Below, piece by piece: positions 3,872-7,738 of a DNA stretch of 7,738 nucleotides. The stretch is taken from assembly GCA_900540145.1 (NCBI GenBank), contig UQEW01000086.1, forward strand, positions 1 through 7,738. Reading direction: 5' to 3'. Every line of letters starts with the position of its first letter. The stretch's first letter is position 1. The DNA is from an uncultured Eubacteriales bacterium (GTDB taxonomy: Bacteria > Bacillota > Clostridia > Peptostreptococcales > Anaerovoracaceae). The position numbers and the translations under genes are program-made. Under the pieces are notes generated by a model. The model was not told where the DNA came from, searched no databases, and saw only the letters and a list, made by a program, of their open reading frames with translations.

Positions 3872-5950
3872 TTACTCCGTAGTGCTGAGAATTTCTTTGC
3901 CCTTTCTCTCAATCTGGCTGACCTTCATTCTATCAGCGTCCTCAGGGTTAACATCCTCAAGAAGTCCCAAAATATTTTCTCCCAAATATATGGTGTCTAA
4001 GGTTTCGCCGTCTAAAGTTATCTTACTGTACTCAGTAAAGTTCTGTCCCTTTATATAATATTTATCACCTATTTTAACGACGCTTTCTATCTTAATATCG
4101 TTAACGCCCATCTTCATGTCTACTCGCTCAAACGGATTCTCGCCGCCGTATATATATTGCTTGCCGTAAAGCATGTCATATCCGAGAGCTTTTAAGTCAG
4201 AAAGGTAAGTCTCACTGTTTTTATGATTTTGCTGGTATGTGAATATGGTTCCTATCTGCATGTCAAGCATTTCAAGGACATGAGATGTCAGTTGGTAAGA
4301 ATACATGTCTTCATCATCGCCTTCAAGCCCGAAATTGCTCCATATTACGTACTCTGTTCCATAAAGATTTCCGTTTTCCAGATCTTCTTCTGTCAAGTCA
4401 ATGGCAGGGATATGGTCTCCATACATTACGAGAACTATAGGCTCATCATATTTCTCAAATTCTTCTACCAGCTTGCCTATGAACTGATCCATCTCGTAAA
4501 TTTGATTTACATAGTATTCAAATTTCCATTTCAATTCTTCTGTAGGCGCAGATGTAACCTTTACTTCCGGATCAGAAAGAACCTGTTCTGAAGGATATTT
4601 ACCGTGACCCTGGACGGATATAGTATATATCATATCTCTCTGCTGGGTAGAATTAAGTGCATCAAGCATACATTCTACCAAGACATCATCTTTAGCCCAA
4701 TTCTTAGGTGTCTTTTCAACGTTATTCATATATTCAATGCTTGTAAACGTATCCATTCCCATGTTGGCAAAGACTGTGTTTCTATTATAGAAAACAGCTC
4801 TGTGATTGTGAATGGCATGGGTGGAATATCCTAAGCTTTTCAGATCATATGCTATAGTTTCAAGGGTCTTTTCTTTAAGAACCGACTTATAAGGGTATTC
4901 TCCGGGTCCAAAGAATTTTACGCTCAGTCCTGACATTACTTCAAATTCTACATTGGCAGTACCGGCGCCGCAAGCCGGTACAGTTAACTGGCCGGAAGGA
5001 TAGTTTTCTACAAGTTTTCTGAAATTAGGACATGCTTCTTTATCCAATCCTATAGACTCGATGGTCATCGGATCTATAAAAGATTCCAGCTGCAAAAATA
5101 CAATATTGGGATGCTTTTCATCTTCATCTTTTTGCTCAAGGAGCATGGCGTTATCATCCCCCAGTTCTTCCTGGCTGAATATATCCAATATTGATTCTTC
5201 ACTGTATCCTTCCGGCTTGCTTATTCCTGTGTTAAGCCATGTATTGGTAAAGCAGTAAACTACTCCGTAATCTCTGTATGCGTATGCTAGATTTCCAAAG
5301 AATGTTTCTACTTTTCCCGAACCTATCATATATGATGTCATGCCAAAAGTCGCACCAATAACAATGACAATGCCAATCAGATTGCGTTTCCATTTTACAG
5401 GTAATGCTTTTTTAGGTCCTTTTATGTATAGAAGCACCAAAAGCCCGATAGCAAACACTACGCCTGCCGCTGCCATTACTATCTGTGCAGTTGAAAGATA
5501 ATTTGTAACTATAGTAATACCATCATCCAGGATGCTTAAGTCTTTCACCGTGAACGGCGTCATTCTCTGAGTAAGTATTACTCCGTTGACTATACCGATT
5601 ATCAGCCAGAAAATGGTAATAACTGTAAACACAAACAATCTCCGTTTAAATATAGATGCTATAACAAGCGTTGCGAAGATTATCATCGTGTTGTATAAGA
5701 ATATCAGCGGTTCTTGCACCATAAATTGAAGACCGCCCCAAATTGTAGTGGTCGGAAATCTTCCCAGTGTTTCTATAAGTAAATTTAAAATAATAGCCCA
5801 TATCGCAGCCACAGCGAAACTGTTATGGGTCATCTTGCGAAGTCTCTGACGCCAAGTCATCGTCTCCACTTCTTGAATAGTTTGTTCTACTTTTCGATCG
5901 AGTTTCTCAAATTTGTCAAATCTGCGTTCATTGTTTTGTTCATTGTTCAT
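3872..5950 (-). CDS. LTA synthase family protein (LtaS-type phosphoglycerol transferase)
   Basis: 692 residues. Five TM segments (about 44-62, 77-101, 105-127, 154-177, 190-209) lead to an extracellular sulfatase-fold domain (about 280-600). Members transfer glycerol phosphate from phosphatidylglycerol to build lipoteichoic acid or related polymers. Active-site residues by comparison with staphylococcal LtaS: E289 in FLQLESF, nucleophile T331 in GAGTANVEFE, H449 in SVQGHGKYP, and D512-H513 in MYGDHIPA. All are present, so the enzyme should be active. Unusual parts are a 43-residue charged N-terminal cytoplasmic stretch with coiled-coil character (10-40) and a C-terminal domain (about 615-692) with Ig/IPT-like strands (KYYIKGQNFTEYSKITLDGE). 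The ATG overlaps the ksgA stop in ATGA, and GAGGTG lies 11 nt upstream, so translation is probably coupled. It could be a synthase, a primase, or a modifying enzyme for another glycopolymer. Confidence 0.9.
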   Translation of the reverse strand: MNNEQNNERRFDKFEKLDRKVEQTIQEVETMTWRQRLRKMTHNSFAVAAIWAIILNLLIETLGRFPTTTIWGGLQFMVQEPLIFLYNTMIIFATLVIASIFKRRLFVFTVITIFWLIIGIVNGVILTQRMTPFTVKDLSILDDGITIVTNYLSTAQIVMAAAGVVFAIGLLVLLYIKGPKKALPVKWKRNLIGIVIVIGATFGMTSYMIGSGKVETFFGNLAYAYRDYGVVYCFTNTWLNTGISKPEGYSEESILDIFSQEELGDDNAMLLEQKDEDEKHPNIVFLQLESFIDPMTIESIGLDKEACPNFRKLVENYPSGQLTVPACGAGTANVEFEVMSGLSVKFFGPGEYPYKSVLKEKTLETIAYDLKSLGYSTHAIHNHRAVFYNRNTVFANMGMDTFTSIEYMNNVEKTPKNWAKDDVLVECMLDALNSTQQRDMIYTISVQGHGKYPSEQVLSDPEVKVTSAPTEELKWKFEYYVNQIYEMDQFIGKLVEEFEKYDEPIVLVMYGDHIPAIDLTEEDLENGNLYGTEYVIWSNFGLEGDDEDMYSYQLTSHVLEMLDMQIGTIFTYQQNHKNSETYLSDLKALGYDMLYGKQYIYGGENPFERVDMKMGVNDIKIESVVKIGDKYYIKGQNFTEYSKITLDGETLDTIYLGENILGLLEDVNPEDADRMKVSQIERKGKEILSTTE

Positions 5951-6801
5951 AATCTCTTATACACCTCATTTGATAATTTTCCGAATTCTTCCAGAGTTAA
6001 TGTCTCTGCTCTTCTTGTTGGTTCAATCCCTGCGGCATTCAGACTGGCAATTATTGTTTCCTTGCTTGTCCCCCTTATTGTCTGCAAGGAATTGGAAAGA
6101 GTTTTGCGTCTTTGTCCAAAGCCTGCCTTGATACACTCAAAGAAAAGCTTTTTATCTTGAACCTCTACTGCCCCTTTTCCCCTCGGTATCAATTTAAGTA
6201 CCGTAGAGTCAACATTCGGCTGAGGAACAAATACTGTTCTGGGAACCTCTGCTATTTTTTTCACCAGGCAAGAGTATTGCACTGCAACAGATATTGCACC
6301 ATATGTTTTAGTGCCCGGTTCGGCTTTTATTCTCTCTGCTACTTCTTTTTGCATCATTACCGTAATGCTCTTTGCCTTAACTTCATCGTTCAGTATCTTC
6401 ATTATTATAGGAGTTGTAATATAATAAGGAAGATTTCCAATAATTTTCACACTTTCGGCATTCTCTTCATCTATTATTTTATTTAAATCAAGCTTTAAAA
6501 TGTCTTCATTTATTATCTTAATATTGTCGTGCTCTGCAAGAGTCTCTTCCAAAATGGGAATCAGACTTTTATCTATTTCTACAGCTATAACTTTTTTGGC
6601 TCTATTAGCGGCTTCTTGCGTTATAACTCCTATTCCGGGACCTATTTCTATCACTGTATCTTCAGCGTTGATTTCAGTTCCTTCTATTATTTTATCTATT
6701 ATATTTTTATCCATCAGGAAATTTTGGCCTAAATTTTTAGAAAATTTAAACCCATATTTTTCTTTTATCTTTTCTATCTCCGATTTTTGATAAAGTTTCA
6801 T
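5947..6801 (-). CDS. 16S rRNA (adenine(1518)-N6/adenine(1519)-N6)-dimethyltransferase RsmA/KsgA
   Basis: 284 residues, full length. The enzyme uses S-adenosylmethionine to dimethylate two adjacent adenosines in the 3' hairpin of 16S rRNA (helix 45) and takes part in late small-subunit maturation. Visible motifs: KFSKNLGQNFLMD (19-31), the family opening; VIEIGPGIGVIT (50-61), the SAM-binding glycine loop; AVEID (73-77), motif II; NLPYYITTPI (123-132), the catalytic motif IV; FVPQPNVDS (191-199); and FGQRRKTLSNSL (228-239) in the C-terminal rRNA-binding part. The ATG overlaps the rnmV stop by 4 nt (ATGA), with AAAGGA about 8 nt upstream. The rnmV-ksgA pair is conserved in Bacillus and many Clostridia, which supports both calls. 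Loss of this enzyme in other bacteria gives kasugamycin resistance. Confidence 0.97.
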   Translation of the reverse strand: MKLYQKSEIEKIKEKYGFKFSKNLGQNFLMDKNIIDKIIEGTEINAEDTVIEIGPGIGVITQEAANRAKKVIAVEIDKSLIPILEETLAEHDNIKIINEDILKLDLNKIIDEENAESVKIIGNLPYYITTPIIMKILNDEVKAKSITVMMQKEVAERIKAEPGTKTYGAISVAVQYSCLVKKIAEVPRTVFVPQPNVDSTVLKLIPRGKGAVEVQDKKLFFECIKAGFGQRRKTLSNSLQTIRGTSKETIIASLNAAGIEPTRRAETLTLEEFGKLSNEVYKRL

Positions 6802-7358
6802 ACTGTCTTTCCTTTATCTATATCTTTCAATCCTTTTTCAAATTGCTGTCTGGTAATTCCAAAGCGATTGAGCTTTTTCAGAAAGCTGCTGCTATTCCCG
6901 TAACCGATTCCCAACACAGCGCCCAAAGCTTCTCTTCTTTCTTTTGCTCCCGGACCTCCGCTGAGAACTGCGTCTTCCATATCTTTCATTGAAAATTCTT
7001 CCCGACCTTCATCTTGTGTGAAAGCTATTTTTTTTAATGCACTCACAATATCTTCCGGCACAGCGTTTTCAATTCCAATATCACCTTTTCTTACAGCTTT
7101 TTTTCTTGGCATAAATACATGCTTGCTGTTAGGAAATTTTGCGGAAATTTTTTTCCTTATTTCTTCGCCGGCAAAATCAGGATCAGTCATTATTATAAGT
7201 CCCTTTTCCTCATATGCTTTGGCCAGCAAGTCCCATGTGTTCCGTGAGATACCAAATCCATGGGTTTCTATTATAAACGCATCGACGGCCTTTTTTAAAG
7301 CCGCCGTATCATCTCTTCCCTCTACAACAATAGCTTCTTTAATTTTCAGCTTGTCCAT
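6798..7358 (-). CDS. Ribonuclease M5 (5S rRNA maturation)
   Basis: 186 residues from the chosen ATG. RNase M5 cuts both strands of the 5S rRNA precursor double helix in Firmicutes. The TOPRIM domain is clear: AIVVEGRDD (9-17) with E13, and MTDPDFAGEEIR (57-68) with D59 and D61. KGDIGIENA (91-99) is the usual following segment, and FLKKLNRFGITRQQFEKGL (159-177) lies in the C-terminal family domain. The frame is open 26 codons further upstream to an ATG at 7434-7436, but that start lies deep in the division gene and lacks a Shine-Dalgarno. The ATG at 7356-7358 gives the usual family length and has GAGAGGAA 11-12 nt upstream, a slightly long spacing. It overlaps the DivIC-type gene by 20 nt and ksgA by 4 nt. 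Confidence 0.95.
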   Translation of the reverse strand: MDKLKIKEAIVVEGRDDTAALKKAVDAFIIETHGFGISRNTWDLLAKAYEEKGLIIMTDPDFAGEEIRKKISAKFPNSKHVFMPRKKAVRKGDIGIENAVPEDIVSALKKIAFTQDEGREEFSMKDMEDAVLSGGPGAKERREALGAVLGIGYGNSSSFLKKLNRFGITRQQFEKGLKDIDKGKTV

Positions 7359-7738
7359 CTTTTGTTTGTTCCTCTCCGGAATCGGAATCCTTTGTATTTT
7401 CTGAATCGTCTTCAGGCAGAACAAAAAGTATCTCATTCTTTTTTATAAGTCTGAGGTTTTTTCTTGCCTGCTGCTCTATATATTCAGCAGAATCTATATG
7501 CTCAAGCTCAGCTGTAAGCTCTTCTTTTATAAGATTAAGTTCTGCTTGTTTTTGCACAAGGTTATTTCGTTCTATATTAAGCTTTATGAGTCTAAAAGCA
7601 GAAATCCCTGCGATAACTATAAAAAGCGCTATTAAGCCGCTGGTAACAAGTCTTCTTGTATTCCATACCCTTTTTTTCTTTTTCTTTTCTTTTTTTGTGC
7701 CGGAAACGGATCTGCTGTTTCTTTGTTCAAAAGTAATA
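7339..7738 (-). CDS. Septum formation initiator (DivIC/FtsB family), 5' end cut by window edge
   Basis: 132 residues are visible, and the frame is open through the right edge with no ATG, so the true start lies outside. The order is a lysine-rich cytoplasmic stretch (visible residues 15-29, KK-rich), one TM segment (about 30-51), a coiled coil (about 52-84), the signature EYIEQQARKNLRLIKKNEILFVLPE, and an acidic tail. This matches DivIC/FtsB proteins, which join FtsL and DivIB/FtsQ outside the membrane to switch on septal peptidoglycan synthesis. The C-terminal signature (Y-I-E-x-x-A-R-x-x-L ... K-x-x-E-I-L-F) is typical of Gram-positive DivIC. The tail of about 25 Asp/Glu/Lys/Ser residues after LPE is unstructured-looking. 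Its last 20 nt overlap rnmV. A GTG at 7555-7557 is not the start, since it would remove the TM segment. Confidence 0.88.
   Translation of the reverse strand, partial: ITFEQRNSRSVSGTKKEKKKKKRVWNTRRLVTSGLIALFIVIAGISAFRLIKLNIERNNLVQKQAELNLIKEELTAELEHIDSAEYIEQQARKNLRLIKKNEILFVLPEDDSENTKDSDSGEEQTKDGQAEN

Noticed and set aside
4223..4834. Plus-strand frames inside the LtaS-like gene
   Set aside because: They are antisense shadows of a well-supported gene, with no ribosome binding site and no recognisable domain.
7356..7436. Longer RNase M5 start at the ATG at 7434-7436
   Set aside because: It would overlap the division gene by about 98 nt, lacks a Shine-Dalgarno, and adds 26 residues that do not resemble the family. 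The ATG at 7356-7358 gives the normal length.
7339..7557. Division gene starting at the GTG at 7555-7557
   Set aside because: The frame stays open to the window edge and upstream codons give the basic stretch, TM segment and coiled coil expected of DivIC/FtsB, so the GTG is internal.

Overview
The window looks like chromosomal DNA from a Gram-positive anaerobe-type Firmicute, most likely of class Clostridia. The reasons are the AT-rich coding sequence, strong AGGAGG-type ribosome binding sites, a DivIC - RNase M5 - KsgA gene order, an LtaS-type sulfatase-fold membrane enzyme and a clostridial-type class V aminotransferase. I cannot place it to genus from sequence alone. Every gene I can support lies on the minus strand, so transcription runs from the right edge to the left edge.

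Right half (7738 to about 2400): a compact, probably single operon. A DivIC/FtsB-type division protein (cut by the window edge) overlaps RNase M5 (rnmV) by 20 nt. RNase M5 overlaps the 16S rRNA dimethyltransferase rsmA/ksgA by 4 nt, and ksgA overlaps a five-TM LTA-synthase-family enzyme by 4 nt. After 25 nt follows a RimJ/RimL-type GNAT acetyltransferase. After a further 100 nt, which hold three near-perfect 26-bp tandem repeats, comes a membrane-anchored SanA/YdcF (DUF218) protein. A strong hairpin with T-tracts on both sides closes this block. The block joins stable-RNA maturation (5S rRNA processing, 16S rRNA methylation) with division and cell-envelope functions.

Left half: a cysteine-desulfurase-family PLP enzyme with a forced TTG start stands alone. 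Then comes a two-TM protein of unknown function (DUF3592-like, tentative), with its own extended -10 promoter and an overlapping palindrome. Next is a tRNA pair, tRNA-Pro(CGG) then tRNA-Gly(CCC), with a clear sigma-A-type promoter and a rho-independent terminator. The last 258 bases have no supportable gene but hold several inverted repeats.

No defence island, mobile element, CRISPR array or clearly new multi-gene system is visible. The points most worth checking are the intergenic 26-bp repeats before the SanA-like gene, the promoter/hairpin arrangement before the aminotransferase, the accessory domains on the LtaS-like protein, and the pairing of the two C34 tRNAs.
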